The notes beneath the pieces are model-generated. The model ran no database searches. It was not told where the DNA came from and worked only from the letters and a program-made list of their open reading frames with translations. Of a stretch of DNA of 64,000 nucleotides, positions 41,793-51,201 are shown one piece after another. The DNA lies in the NCBI RefSeq assembly GCF_025562755.1, contig NZ_CP103300.1:4651001-4715000 (forward strand), given 5' to 3'. This DNA is from Endozoicomonas euniceicola (GTDB taxonomy: Bacteria > Pseudomonadota > Gammaproteobacteria > Pseudomonadales > Endozoicomonadaceae). The position numbers were made by a program, and so were the translations under genes. Position 1 is the stretch's first letter. Each line of letters begins with the position of its first letter.

Positions 41793-44605
41793 TACTTCTC
41801 GCGAATTGTATAACCTGAAATACCTTGCAAGTACTCTTTACCAGAAGAACCGGTCAAACTACCCAGACCTCGCAGTACAAACTGCAGGTAGATGCCGTCT
41901 CTGTTTTTTGGATGGTCGATATTATCGGTCGATTTAACATAGGAACGCCAGAATAATCGCACCTGATAACAACAACTGGCATATTCGACACCAAACAGCT
42001 CCTCAAGGTTCCGCTTATTGGTCATATCGTACTGCCAGCGACCCATGGCAGACCAGTTCCGGGTGTAGGGAATCGGCCAGGCAAAGCTGATATCCGTGGC
42101 TTTCAGGTCGTTGTTGACCAGAACATTTTTGCCGGTAACCGGGTCGACGTAATTGGTGTTATCTTCATTTTTCTTATAACGATCAACACGATCCGCAAAC
42201 CGGAAGCCCACATTAAAAGTCTTGCGCCATGAAGGGCGATAGCGATAGGTCAGGGCATAGTTATCAACACGATTTTCGTTGCCATTCCACACAAAGTCCT
42301 GCCGCAGGCTCATGGTTCGGGTGAAATTGTAGATGAATTCTGAGGCAACGGGCGAGGTACCGGCGGTTAGTTCATCTTTCTGGCGTCGGGCATTTTCATC
42401 CTTGTCAAAATCGGGAATGTAATTGGGGTCACCGGAGCCGAGATTATTTCCTATATACACCTGGCGATCATCAAAATAAACAATTTGTCCGATGCCAAAG
42501 CGCATGCGTTCAAAGCCATCATCCTGAATAAAACGGGTTGTAAACCCTAGAGACAGCTGGTTGGCATCAGCCAGACGGTCATAACCGCTAAATCGGTTAT
42601 CTGACCAGAGAGCGCTGTAGCTGAACCCCATGTTGCCTGTATCAAAGAGGGGGTTAAACTCCTGCCCTTTGACATACGGCGCATAGAGATACTTGATCCT
42701 TGGCTCTAAAGTGTGGGTATAGGCAGCCCCAAAGAGGTTCGTCGACCTGTCCAGATACAGTCCACTGTCAACACTGAACGCAGGTACTGTGGTTGAGGGG
42801 GACTTAGTGAAGTCACCCTGTTCAAAGCTTCTGTGCCAGTAAGAACTGTTCAGGTCCGCAATAACCTGTTCCTGATTAAGGTTGGAGATACTGTAATTGA
42901 CGCTACGCACTGTAACGGCAGGCGTCAGGAAGCCCCAGCTTTTATGCATCGGGTAGCTGACGCCGCTTTCAAAATAAGCGCGGCTACCAACGGCTCTTTG
43001 AATACCGTATCCCTTGTCATAAATGCTTTCATAGATGCCTGAACGGCCCGGGAAGTCAGAATGAGGCTGTTCTTTGACGTAATTCCAGTCATCCGCCCGA
43101 TCAAAATAGGTGTAATCCGCCAGATAATTCACCTGAACCCGGTCGGTGGCCTGCCAGTTACCCCTCAGTTCGATTTGCGGCAACTTGTTGTAGGGGTCAT
43201 CCGCCGTACGGTTCATGTTCTTTTTCTTGTGAACATCCAGCTTTGCCTGCCAGTTGGTGTAGTCATCGCCACCATCGTAGCGGGTCATTACACGCTGATT
43301 TAAAGGGTTGGAGGCCGAATAGTTCAGGCTGGAGCCGAAATCTTCCAGATAGTCCTTGTCGCTGGCATCGGCGTAATCCAGCTCAGCCATCCAGCGATCA
43401 TTAAACTGACGACGATGGCGGGCATTGGCAAACCAGCGGTCTTTTTTGTAATGTCTGTTTTCATCTTCCAGCTGGTCACCACCAATCAGGCCGGCAACAC
43501 CCAGTTCACCTTCATCCTTTTCGGTCAGGTAGCGGAATTCGTTTTCCAGCAGAAAACCGCGTTTGGTCATGACCCTTGGTGTAAAGGTGGCGTCGTAATT
43601 AGGTGCGATGTTCCAGTAGTAAGGCAGGCCAAACTCAACACCTGCCTCGTCGTTAAATCCCATTTTCGTTGGGTACAGGAAACCGGACTGACGCCGTTGA
43701 TCAATAGGGAAGTACAGGTATGGGCTGTAAAAAACAGGCAGATCCTGCACCCTGACAACCGCATTACGTGCTGTACCATAGCCGGTAGATGGATCCAGTG
43801 TGACACTGTCGCCTGACAGCTGCCAGCCTTTTTCGCCGGGGGGGCAGGAGGTGTAGGTGGCGTCATCCAGCTCCATGGTGGCGTCTTCATGACGCAATAT
43901 AACCTCAGCACTGCCCCTGGCATGAGACTCATGCATCACATAGCGGGCATTGTCGATTTCAGTCCGGCCGGTATCCAGCTGGGACTGGGCGGTATCGCCC
44001 ACAATCAGGGAGCCGGGTTCACGGAAAACAACATTGCCCTTGAATTCACCAAAGTTCTTTTCGTTATCAAGGTAGGCTTCATCGCTTTCCAGTTGACGGT
44101 TACCCTGACGAATTTTTACCGCACCCAGCAGAGTAGCTATGGAGTTCTGGTAAGTGGATTCATCGGCATCGGCAATAATGGGCGCAGAGTTTGGATCGCC
44201 TTTGAAGTTTTTACCGGGGCGGGTTGGCTCGACATAGGTGCCAGCACACCAGGGTTCTTCCCGTTTCAGTCGCTGGCACCTGGCCTCGCTCAAATTCGAC
44301 TTGTTTACCCAGTCCAGCTGTGTACGTATACCTTCAGGCTGACTGACGACAGCCATCGTTTTAGACGTTGGGCTCACGACTGGAGCAGTGACAGGGCGGG
44401 GGGCTCGTTTCATGGCTCCCTGTTTTAACGGCACCACAGAACATTGCCAGCCACTGTCATCGCTGGCTATTTCGCAACTCCACTCAGTATCGGCGGAAAG
44501 GTTGTTTTCGGCTCTGGCTTTGCTGACTGGTTGTCCGGCAATTATGGCACTGGCTATCGCCAGAGTTAATGCCCGAAGTTTGAAAGGTAAGTGATGCGTC
44601 TCCAT
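41792..44605 (-). CDS. lptD: LPS assembly outer-membrane protein LptD
   Basis: The 937-residue protein has a signal peptide, an N-terminal OstA/LptA-like jellyroll (LLGAVKIRQGNRQLESDEAYLDNEKNFGEFKGNVVF) and a beta-barrel C-terminal domain ending CCYQVRLFWRSYV...YLQFVLRGLGS. The paired cysteines used for disulfides are visible (WSCEI..WQCSV, CCYQ). It inserts LPS into the outer leaflet with LptE. It heads the lptD-surA-pdxA operon. Confidence 0.96.
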   Translation of the reverse strand: METHHLPFKLRALTLAIASAIIAGQPVSKARAENNLSADTEWSCEIASDDSGWQCSVVPLKQGAMKRAPRPVTAPVVSPTSKTMAVVSQPEGIRTQLDWVNKSNLSEARCQRLKREEPWCAGTYVEPTRPGKNFKGDPNSAPIIADADESTYQNSIATLLGAVKIRQGNRQLESDEAYLDNEKNFGEFKGNVVFREPGSLIVGDTAQSQLDTGRTEIDNARYVMHESHARGSAEVILRHEDATMELDDATYTSCPPGEKGWQLSGDSVTLDPSTGYGTARNAVVRVQDLPVFYSPYLYFPIDQRRQSGFLYPTKMGFNDEAGVEFGLPYYWNIAPNYDATFTPRVMTKRGFLLENEFRYLTEKDEGELGVAGLIGGDQLEDENRHYKKDRWFANARHRRQFNDRWMAELDYADASDKDYLEDFGSSLNYSASNPLNQRVMTRYDGGDDYTNWQAKLDVHKKKNMNRTADDPYNKLPQIELRGNWQATDRVQVNYLADYTYFDRADDWNYVKEQPHSDFPGRSGIYESIYDKGYGIQRAVGSRAYFESGVSYPMHKSWGFLTPAVTVRSVNYSISNLNQEQVIADLNSSYWHRSFEQGDFTKSPSTTVPAFSVDSGLYLDRSTNLFGAAYTHTLEPRIKYLYAPYVKGQEFNPLFDTGNMGFSYSALWSDNRFSGYDRLADANQLSLGFTTRFIQDDGFERMRFGIGQIVYFDDRQVYIGNNLGSGDPNYIPDFDKDENARRQKDELTAGTSPVASEFIYNFTRTMSLRQDFVWNGNENRVDNYALTYRYRPSWRKTFNVGFRFADRVDRYKKNEDNTNYVDPVTGKNVLVNNDLKATDISFAWPIPYTRNWSAMGRWQYDMTNKRNLEELFGVEYASCCYQVRLFWRSYVKSTDNIDHPKNRDGIYLQFVLRGLGSLTGSSGKEYLQGISGYTIREK

Positions 44606-44911
44606 GAGCTTTGCAGTCCCGGCAGTGTGTTTTTAAACGTTCAACAGCCATGCGATCATTGTTTAATGTTCACATAAAACACGACCTGGTTGGTTTCCGT
44701 TTGCGTTAACCGGCCATTGTAACGGATTAACTGTATGATTGTTGTCAATTATTCTTGGTTATATCAGATTTATTCCGGTGATAACTGCTATTAGTCTGTG
44801 TTACTCTGACCAACAGTGCAATAACTTAAAAAAATTTTATGGGCTGAAAAAGTGGTTTTTTCAGCCGATGTTCTATGCTGCCTGACTCAGAGAAACTTTC
44901 AAGGAAATTCT
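44606..44911. promoter_or_regulatory. Divergent promoter region lptD / amgK
   Basis: A 306-bp AT-rich gap between two outward-reading operons. It must hold both promoters; no single hexamer pair is clear enough to assign. Confidence 0.4.
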
Positions 44912-46087
44912 TTGCTAGACATGACTCCATCTGACCAGATTCGCCAACCGTCCCGGCAGGAGCTACCTCAGCTATCTAAACCTGAGCTGGCTCGTCGGAA
45001 ACAGCTGGCACAATGGGTACAGCAGCAGCTGGTGCCCGCTGAAGAACACTTAACAGATGCCGTACAACTGTTACCAGTGGGTGGGGATGCAGGTTTTCGC
45101 AGCTACTACCGTATACAGATTCCGCAGGGGTCATTGCTGGCTGTGGATGCACCGCCAGAAAAAGAAGACACGGCCGCCTTTGTCAGTATTGCCGGTATGC
45201 TGTCTGATACTGGTATACGAGTGCCACAGTTAAAAGCCGTGGATTATGATCAGGGGTTTATGCTGATTGAAGATTTTGGCGACACTCTGTTGCTGGATCA
45301 GCTTGATCACCACTCGGTTGATGCGATTTATGCAGATGCCCTGTCACTGCTCAGAACCATTCAGGTGACCCCTTCAGATACCTTGCCGGAATACGATGAA
45401 ACGCTACTGCAAACAGAGCTGAGACTTTTCAGGGACTGGTTTGTTCAGCAATTGATTGGCATTGAGCTGACTGATGAGGAAGAAAAACTGTTTCGTGGGC
45501 TGGATCAGATGCTGATTGCCAGTGCTATAGAGCAGCCTTCTGCCTTTATTCACCGGGACTACCATTCCCGCAACCTGATGAGCCTGCCTGATAATCAGAT
45601 TGGCGTCATTGATTTTCAGGGCGCTTTGCACGGCCCTGTTTTATACGACGCAGTTTCGTTATTAAAAGACTGCTATGTCAGCTGGCCTGAAGATCAGGTT
45701 GAAGGCTGGCTACAGGATTTTATCAGGCAGCATGACCTGCTTAAAGAGACCGACTGGGCCACCTGTCAGAGATGGTTTGACTGGTTGGGATTACAGCGCC
45801 ACCTCAAATGCCTGGGCATATTTACCCGGCTGTGGCTGCGTGATAATAAACCGCAATACCTTTCAGCGATTCCTGCTACGTTCCGCTATGTGTTGGAAGT
45901 CTGTCAGCGTTATCCTGCTTTTGAGCAGCACGGACAGTGGCTGCAGCAGCGGGTGGCTCCGCTATTGACACAAAAGATGGCTGATATTACTGCGATAGCG
46001 GCAGATAATGTTGCTGAAAGGCCGGCGTCGACCTCATCGACTGTTGGAACGCCTACCGGAACAGAGGGTCAGTCTGTTAATTCATGA
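44912..46087 (+). CDS. amgK: N-acetylmuramate/N-acetylglucosamine 1-kinase AmgK
   Basis: The product of about 391 residues is an aminoglycoside-phosphotransferase-fold kinase: LLPVGGDAGFRSYYRI, MLIEDFGDTLLLDQL, FIHRDYHSRNLM (catalytic Asp) and GVIDFQGALHGPVLYDAVSLLKD. AmgK phosphorylates MurNAc or GlcNAc at C1 in cell-wall recycling that bypasses MurA, the target of fosfomycin. TTG 44912 is favoured because AAGGA lies 6 nt before it, while ATG 44921 is 15 nt away. Its stop overlaps the murU start (ATGA). Confidence 0.9.
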   Translation: MLDMTPSDQIRQPSRQELPQLSKPELARRKQLAQWVQQQLVPAEEHLTDAVQLLPVGGDAGFRSYYRIQIPQGSLLAVDAPPEKEDTAAFVSIAGMLSDTGIRVPQLKAVDYDQGFMLIEDFGDTLLLDQLDHHSVDAIYADALSLLRTIQVTPSDTLPEYDETLLQTELRLFRDWFVQQLIGIELTDEEEKLFRGLDQMLIASAIEQPSAFIHRDYHSRNLMSLPDNQIGVIDFQGALHGPVLYDAVSLLKDCYVSWPEDQVEGWLQDFIRQHDLLKETDWATCQRWFDWLGLQRHLKCLGIFTRLWLRDNKPQYLSAIPATFRYVLEVCQRYPAFEQHGQWLQQRVAPLLTQKMADITAIAADNVAERPASTSSTVGTPTGTEGQSVNS

Positions 46088-46782
46088 AAGTGATGATCCT
46101 TGCAGCGGGTCTTGGAAAGCGTCTGCGCCCCCTGACCCTGAACAAGCCCAAACCCCTGGTTGAAGTCGCGGGTAAATCCCTGATAATCCATCATATTGAG
46201 CAGCTGGCAGCAGCCGGTTTCAACGATATTGTGATTAACCACTCCTGGCATGGTGAGCAGATTGTCAATGCGCTGGGCAACGGTTCCCGCTGGGGCGTCA
46301 ACATTGCTTATTCAGAAGAACCTGAGCCCCTGGAAACGGCGGGTGGTATTATTCAGGCTTTGCCATTGCTTAAGGATGGTCAGTCTGAAGATAATCAACC
46401 GTTTCTGGTGGTCAATGGTGATGTCTTTACTGACTATCCTTTTGATCTTGTGCCTGACAGCATAGACGGGCAGGCGCACCTGATTATGGTGAATAATCCG
46501 GACTTCAGGAAAACCGGCGATTTTGCTTTGCAACAGGGCAGGGTTCAGGAACAGGGCGAACAGTGGCTGACCTACAGCGGCATCAGTGTCTTAACGCCGG
46601 AACTGTTCGCTGACACTCCTACCGGCGTTCAGGCGCTGGCGCCGGTTCTGAAGCAGGCTATAGCCGATGGTGAAGTGACCGGAGAGCATTTCCAGGGGCT
46701 CTGGACGGATGTTGGTACAGTTGAACGACTCAACGATTTGGAACAGTATTTGGCAGGTGGCTCTTCGGGCAGTATCTGTTAA
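46084..46782 (+). CDS. murU: N-acetylmuramate-1-phosphate uridylyltransferase MurU
   Basis: The 232-residue protein opens MKVMILAAGLGKRLRPLTLNKPKPLVEVAGKSLI, the nucleotidyltransferase signature, and has NHSWHGEQI, VVNGDVFTDYPF and FQGLWTDVGTVERL. It converts MurNAc-1-P to UDP-MurNAc after AmgK. The overlapping ATGA start shows translational coupling. Confidence 0.93.
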   Translation: MKVMILAAGLGKRLRPLTLNKPKPLVEVAGKSLIIHHIEQLAAAGFNDIVINHSWHGEQIVNALGNGSRWGVNIAYSEEPEPLETAGGIIQALPLLKDGQSEDNQPFLVVNGDVFTDYPFDLVPDSIDGQAHLIMVNNPDFRKTGDFALQQGRVQEQGEQWLTYSGISVLTPELFADTPTGVQALAPVLKQAIADGEVTGEHFQGLWTDVGTVERLNDLEQYLAGGSSGSIC

Positions 46783-46803
46783 ATAACAGCAATAGTAAGT
46801 TAC

Positions 46804-47625
46804 ATGACAGCAATAGTAATTGGTGCTTTTCTTGGGGTGATCTGGGGCGGGCCTTTCGGCGCTCTGCTGGGTGCGTTTATAGGTGGTTGGATTGACCGGA
46901 ATTTTATAAAACCGAATCAGTCTCGCCGGTATGGCGGTCACAGAGGCTATAACCGACAACGTGTGCAGTCAGCCTTTTTTCGCGCCTCTTTTCTGGTAAT
47001 GGGACGTATCGCTAAGGCAGACGGTCGTGTCAGTGAAGATGAAATCCAGATGGCGTCTGCCATTATGCGGGAAATGCGCCTCTCTGAAGAACAGCGTCAG
47101 GCGGCGATTGAACTGTTTAATCAGGGGAAGAACCCGGTAACGGATATTTCTGAGGCACTGGCAGAATTTCGCCGGGTGGCTGGCTCCAGCACCCTGATAC
47201 CCATGTTTCTGGAAATTCAGTTGCAGGCGGCTTATGCCGACGGTGGGCTGACACAGTCAGAGCGTGCCGTATTTCGCCATATCTGCGACCAGCTGGGCGT
47301 CAGCCAGCTCAACTTTGAGCTGTTGCACAAACGTTTTCAGGCGCAACAGGCTTATTATCATCATGCCGGTCAGCAGCAGGCGGGGGGCGGAACAGACTGG
47401 AGGCGCCCGGCTCGGGATGAATTGAAGCAGGCCTATGAAATTCTGGGGGTTGAACCCTCTGCCACCGACGCTGAAGTAAAGCGGGCTTACCGTAAGCTGA
47501 TGAGTCAGCACCATCCGGACAAGCTGGTAGCAAAAGGCCTGCCGGAAGAGATGATGGAAGTCGCCAAGCAGAAAACCCAGGAAATACAGGGTGCTTACGA
47601 CCATATCCGCAACAGCCGGAAATAA
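46804..47625 (+). CDS. djlA: DjlA-like membrane-anchored co-chaperone (TerB plus J domain)
   Basis: The 273-residue protein has an N-terminal glycine-rich membrane segment (IGAFLGVIWGGPFGALLGAFIGGWID). A TerB-like helical domain (MGRIAKADGRVSEDEIQMASAIM, AYADGGLTQSERAVFRHI) follows. The C-terminal J domain has the HPD motif (SQHHPDKLVAKGLP). This is the DjlA architecture: a type III DnaJ that stimulates DnaK at the inner membrane. It follows murU by 21 bp. Confidence 0.93.
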   Translation: MTAIVIGAFLGVIWGGPFGALLGAFIGGWIDRNFIKPNQSRRYGGHRGYNRQRVQSAFFRASFLVMGRIAKADGRVSEDEIQMASAIMREMRLSEEQRQAAIELFNQGKNPVTDISEALAEFRRVAGSSTLIPMFLEIQLQAAYADGGLTQSERAVFRHICDQLGVSQLNFELLHKRFQAQQAYYHHAGQQQAGGGTDWRRPARDELKQAYEILGVEPSATDAEVKRAYRKLMSQHHPDKLVAKGLPEEMMEVAKQKTQEIQGAYDHIRNSRK

Positions 47626-47636
47626 GGGAATATGCT

Positions 47637-47760
47637 GCTGTTGGCTGTTAGCTGTTAGCTGTTAGCTGTTAGCTATTAGCTGTTAGCTATTAGCTGCTGG
47701 CTGTGAACAGCTAAACGCCAAAAGCCAATAGCCAAAAGCCAAAAGCCAATAGCCAATAGC
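47637..47760. repeat. Heptanucleotide repeat tract switching orientation (GCTGTTA then AxAGCCA)
   Basis: About ten units of GCTGTTA or GCTATTA (47637-47706) are followed by about seven inverted units such as AAAGCCA and ATAGCCA up to 47760. Together they form a large imperfect palindrome. It begins 12 bp after the djlA stop and is related to the tract at 36669-36710. Confidence 0.92.
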
Positions 47761-47884
47761 TCGGTACATTTCCTCCTGATACCCTTCCAACTTTTAACAT
47801 GACGGTCAGGGAACTTTCTAACCCGTACATGGACTAATACCAACGGACGGTGGAACTCTCGCCGTGCCTCCTCCTCTTTGTTCT

Positions 47885-47919
47885 ATAAAAAGGTTCCGTA
47901 AAAAGGTTCCGTAAAAAGG
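47885..47919. repeat. Short direct repeat (AAAAAGGTTCCGT, about 2.7 copies)
   Basis: Two full 13-bp copies and a partial third precede a small open frame. Function unknown. Confidence 0.8.
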
Positions 47920-47927
47920 TTGATACC

Positions 47928-48155
47928 ATGTATCTGGTTAGAAAGCGCTTTCTGTACTCGCAGGTTCCTGCCGTTACCCGTGTGTTTCTTGAGCGAGACC
48001 CTTCTCGGGGCATTTACTGTTTTTATCCCGCAAGGCTGATCAGAAGGATCAGAAAAGTGGTGAGCTGCCTCGTGCTGAAACACTACCCGCCTGTAGGTAA
48101 AACATTGCGTGACAGAATGGTTGTCAATGGCCTGGCAAAAGGCCGTCCCACATAG
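47928..48155 (+). CDS. Doubtful small basic protein (75 aa)
   Basis: The frame starts MYLVRKRFLYSQVPAV and is rich in Arg/Val. An AAGG lies 11 nt before the ATG in the repeat. Its end overlaps the convergent gene at 48124 by 32 bp, and no family is recognised. It may not be a gene. Confidence 0.22.
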   Translation: MYLVRKRFLYSQVPAVTRVFLERDPSRGIYCFYPARLIRRIRKVVSCLVLKHYPPVGKTLRDRMVVNGLAKGRPT

Positions 48156-49833
48156 AAAAACGGGTACTTTTCAGTTGATCAACGATAGCTTTCATATCCG
48201 TGAGTAAGCCAGGCTCACCGTTCACCATTTTCACCTTTTCGTGTTTGAGCATTTCGCTGACACGGGGGTTGGTGAGTGATTGCAGGTTGAGGTTGTTGAA
48301 AGCAATGCTCATAAGCCAGATAATTTGAGAATGGGCTTCGTGAGATGAGTCAATCAATGAAGTTATGCTGTTTTTAGCCAGTGTTTTTTGTCGTTCAGTC
48401 AGTTGACTGAGTGCGTTGGCTTTCTGGTCGATGCGAATCATAGGCAGGTCTACAATGCTGTCTCCTAATATAATCAGGAATGTAGGCTTCCCTTGTAAAT
48501 CGCCATCGATACTCATGAGGTTGATTAGAGTTCTTAGTGCTACCCCTTTGTTGACTCTTGTATTACTGAATAGAACCTGTTTCAGAACGCCCTCTTTTTC
48601 AAATGGGGTAAGTATTGTGTGAGGCAGATCTTCAACAGCGTATGGGGCTGGCTCTAATTTTTCGGCCTCTGGCTTTCCTTGTAACCTGTCGTTTACTATT
48701 TCTTCATTAATACCGTCATAATAACGGTCAGGAACCATGCCGAAATAGAAAATAAGCAGTTCGTTGAAACGACTGATAAAACTGTCAAAAGTACAGAGAC
48801 TTACTCCACTCACTTGCTTGGTCTTTATATTGTCATATACAAGAAAAGGCTTTTCTGAGCTCTCTCTGATACTCTGCCATTCTCGTATTTTTTTTACCGG
48901 ATTATCATTGTCTTTCTTCACCCATTCCTTCAGGATGCGGTTGATGTTTAATATTCGGCTTGAAGATAATGCAGAATGTTTGATTATCTGGGTGCCAGTA
49001 TTGGCAATAACAGCGTCCGGCACAGGTAATTTAATACTTGTCCGATGGTTAGAATAGGTGAATTCTTTCCCTTTGTTTATTTTGTTAAGGGCTTCAGGTT
49101 GCAGTGGGTATGTCAGGTTGTAGACCAAAAAAGCATTTGGATAATTATGAAAATGCTTAACCATTTTTTTTAGCAGATTTTGCTTATGGACAGTTGCGTT
49201 CAGATAGGGTTCAGGATCATGAAACTGGGCATTCTGGTTGTTTAAGGAAAGTTGTTGAGAAAAATACCCCATCATTATCCCCACGAAGGCCTGAACCCAC
49301 TGCCGTGGTCGATTCGAACCTTCGAGGGAATGATGGGGAAACTGGTATGTAGTTGGATGCCGCTTCACTAAGCTATCTAATTCTGGGGGGAAAATGTTAT
49401 TTAAGGTGATAACGATCACAAAATTAAATTTGTAGTGTTCTTCCAGAATCTGATCAATCTCAAGAAGCAAATTTGCCAATTCTTCCTTTTCATTACTGAA
49501 AGAAAACTTTCTGCCATGGCGATCGGGTATGTGAAAGCCACTTCCTGATGTGTAAGCAGACGATGTTTTGGACTGCTGTGGGGCGGCCCTTTTGCTGGCA
49601 GTATCTTTGTTTCCGTTCGGTGTCTTTTTGAAAGGTAAGCTCAAAGAGTCAGGCTGTATTAAAAATTCATAATTATAAATTTCACTTGTTTTTCTTTGCA
49701 GGATAAAAGATAAGCCCGGCATAATCCCATTTGAGTGTTTGAGTACATTATTATCAGGGTTAGCCATTCTGGTTACACAGCTTAGCATGATAATAACTAA
49801 TAAAATGAATCTGGGGGTGGATGTTATCGTCAT
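48124..49833 (-). CDS. Exported HAD-like protein lacking the catalytic Asp of motif I
   Basis: The product of about 569 residues has a signal peptide (FILLVIIMLSCVTRMA). Its latter part resembles sucrose-phosphatase/Cof-type HAD proteins: AVIANTGTQII (cap region), NKGVALRTLINL (motif III Lys) and FLIILGDSIVDLPMI (motif IV GDSxxDxPM). The expected motif I DxDGTL is replaced by VIVITLNNI, so phosphatase activity seems unlikely. A basic Ser/Lys-rich region precedes it. Export of a HAD-like protein is unusual. ATG 49833 is chosen because the signal peptide begins there. Confidence 0.55.
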   Translation of the reverse strand: MTITSTPRFILLVIIMLSCVTRMANPDNNVLKHSNGIMPGLSFILQRKTSEIYNYEFLIQPDSLSLPFKKTPNGNKDTASKRAAPQQSKTSSAYTSGSGFHIPDRHGRKFSFSNEKEELANLLLEIDQILEEHYKFNFVIVITLNNIFPPELDSLVKRHPTTYQFPHHSLEGSNRPRQWVQAFVGIMMGYFSQQLSLNNQNAQFHDPEPYLNATVHKQNLLKKMVKHFHNYPNAFLVYNLTYPLQPEALNKINKGKEFTYSNHRTSIKLPVPDAVIANTGTQIIKHSALSSSRILNINRILKEWVKKDNDNPVKKIREWQSIRESSEKPFLVYDNIKTKQVSGVSLCTFDSFISRFNELLIFYFGMVPDRYYDGINEEIVNDRLQGKPEAEKLEPAPYAVEDLPHTILTPFEKEGVLKQVLFSNTRVNKGVALRTLINLMSIDGDLQGKPTFLIILGDSIVDLPMIRIDQKANALSQLTERQKTLAKNSITSLIDSSHEAHSQIIWLMSIAFNNLNLQSLTNPRVSEMLKHEKVKMVNGEPGLLTDMKAIVDQLKSTRFSMWDGLLPGH

Positions 49834-50012
49834 AAAGCAGCAATTACGATTCAATAAGTGACGGTGGTCAGCATAGTCTACAAAAAACCTATGATGCCTC
49901 AATCATAAATATAATTATTTCCTATGTTATTGAGCGAGCTCTTTAAAGGTGAACTAGCCTTTCTTTTCCGATTAGATGATTGAAATTTTTTTCTTGCTGA
50001 GGAAATACTTTA

Positions 50013-51131
50013 ATGGTTCGTTTGAAGCAGCACTTAAGAGCTACCAAAAATACAGTGTGGTTCGCTATTATTTGCCTTGCTATGCTTTTTACCCCATCTG
50101 CGATACTTGCTGGAACAACACAGTTATCGGTTGTGGCCAGTCCTTATAACCTGCTTCCTGTTCCCCCTGAATACGGGTGTCCGTCAAATGCATTATCCTG
50201 TGTGCTATCAGAGGGCAAGCTGAAGTTTTTGCCAGACAATGAACCGTCTCTGCCTGCACGATTTTTGCTGGGATCAAAGAATGGCACAATGCCGGTTTAC
50301 TATCTGGAAAAAAGAAACTCTGATAAGACCCTGCCAGAGAACGGTCAGGCGGTTCAATACCTGAAAGCCCGGTTTGAAATACTGACCAGCCAGAATATCG
50401 TTGTCATTGCCCAGACTAAGACAGGCGCCTGGCAGGTATCACGGTTTGATCTGAAGCTGGCTGATGAAAACTGGGATAACAGTATTTTTATTCCCAAAGG
50501 GTATGTGGCAGTACTGCAAAAGGATCACGAAAACCTCACTTTGACTGTGCAGTTTTCTAATGATGAAAGACCTGCCAATGGGCTCATCGTTGATTCTGAA
50601 GGGATAGTTTACAGGGGAGATAACCCTTTATGGTTGAGTGAGCCTGAAGATGAAAGTCAGGTTGAAAGCGGGCGTTCAGGGAATAACGTATCCGGGGATA
50701 CCGTAGATGTAGTTACCATTTACGTATGCCTTCCATGGAGTTTCGGTGGAACAGAAGCATCAGGAGGAGCTGCTGCAGGAGGCGCTGGAGGAGGTGATGA
50801 CGGCGATAAAGGATGGAATAAAATCAAAGGGACGGTCTGGTGGCTGAGTGATAGCCTTGAGGCTGATCTGAAAGAGAAAACCATGAAAGAGCTCATCAAA
50901 ATGCTGGGTGAACTCCCGAGTAGTAACAAAAAGGCAGCCCGTGGGATGATTGATCTCATTCTCCAAAAGAACCTCCATGCCCATCCTCACCATAAACTGG
51001 CTGAAAAGTCAGTTGATAAAATTATTCGTTTCATAGAGATATTTTATCTGGGCTGGGATAAAGACCTCGTGAATCGTGTAGAGACTGAAAGGTACAAAAA
51101 ACGATCAACGGCAAAGTCTTCTCAAATATAA
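50013..51131 (+). CDS. Exported protein of unknown function with glycine-rich linker
   Basis: The 372-residue protein has a signal peptide (FAIICLAMLFTPSAILAG). A beta-rich N-terminal domain (to about residue 210) ends near VVTIYVCLPWSFGG, a Gly/Ala linker (GGAAAGGAGGGDDGD) follows, and the C-terminal domain is helical and basic. No family is recognised. It diverges from the exported HAD-like gene with a 180-bp gap; the two may be co-regulated. Confidence 0.6.
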   Translation: MVRLKQHLRATKNTVWFAIICLAMLFTPSAILAGTTQLSVVASPYNLLPVPPEYGCPSNALSCVLSEGKLKFLPDNEPSLPARFLLGSKNGTMPVYYLEKRNSDKTLPENGQAVQYLKARFEILTSQNIVVIAQTKTGAWQVSRFDLKLADENWDNSIFIPKGYVAVLQKDHENLTLTVQFSNDERPANGLIVDSEGIVYRGDNPLWLSEPEDESQVESGRSGNNVSGDTVDVVTIYVCLPWSFGGTEASGGAAAGGAGGGDDGDKGWNKIKGTVWWLSDSLEADLKEKTMKELIKMLGELPSSNKKAARGMIDLILQKNLHAHPHHKLAEKSVDKIIRFIEIFYLGWDKDLVNRVETERYKKRSTAKSSQI

Positions 51132-51201
51132 CAACCCCAGTCTGAGAGGTTTGGGGCTGTCAGACCTCAAACCTCTGTGAGAAACTCAAAGTTTGAATGA
51201 C

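Noticed and set aside
43889..44428. Plus-strand frame opposite lptD
   Set aside because: Antisense shadow without ribosome site or recognised domain.
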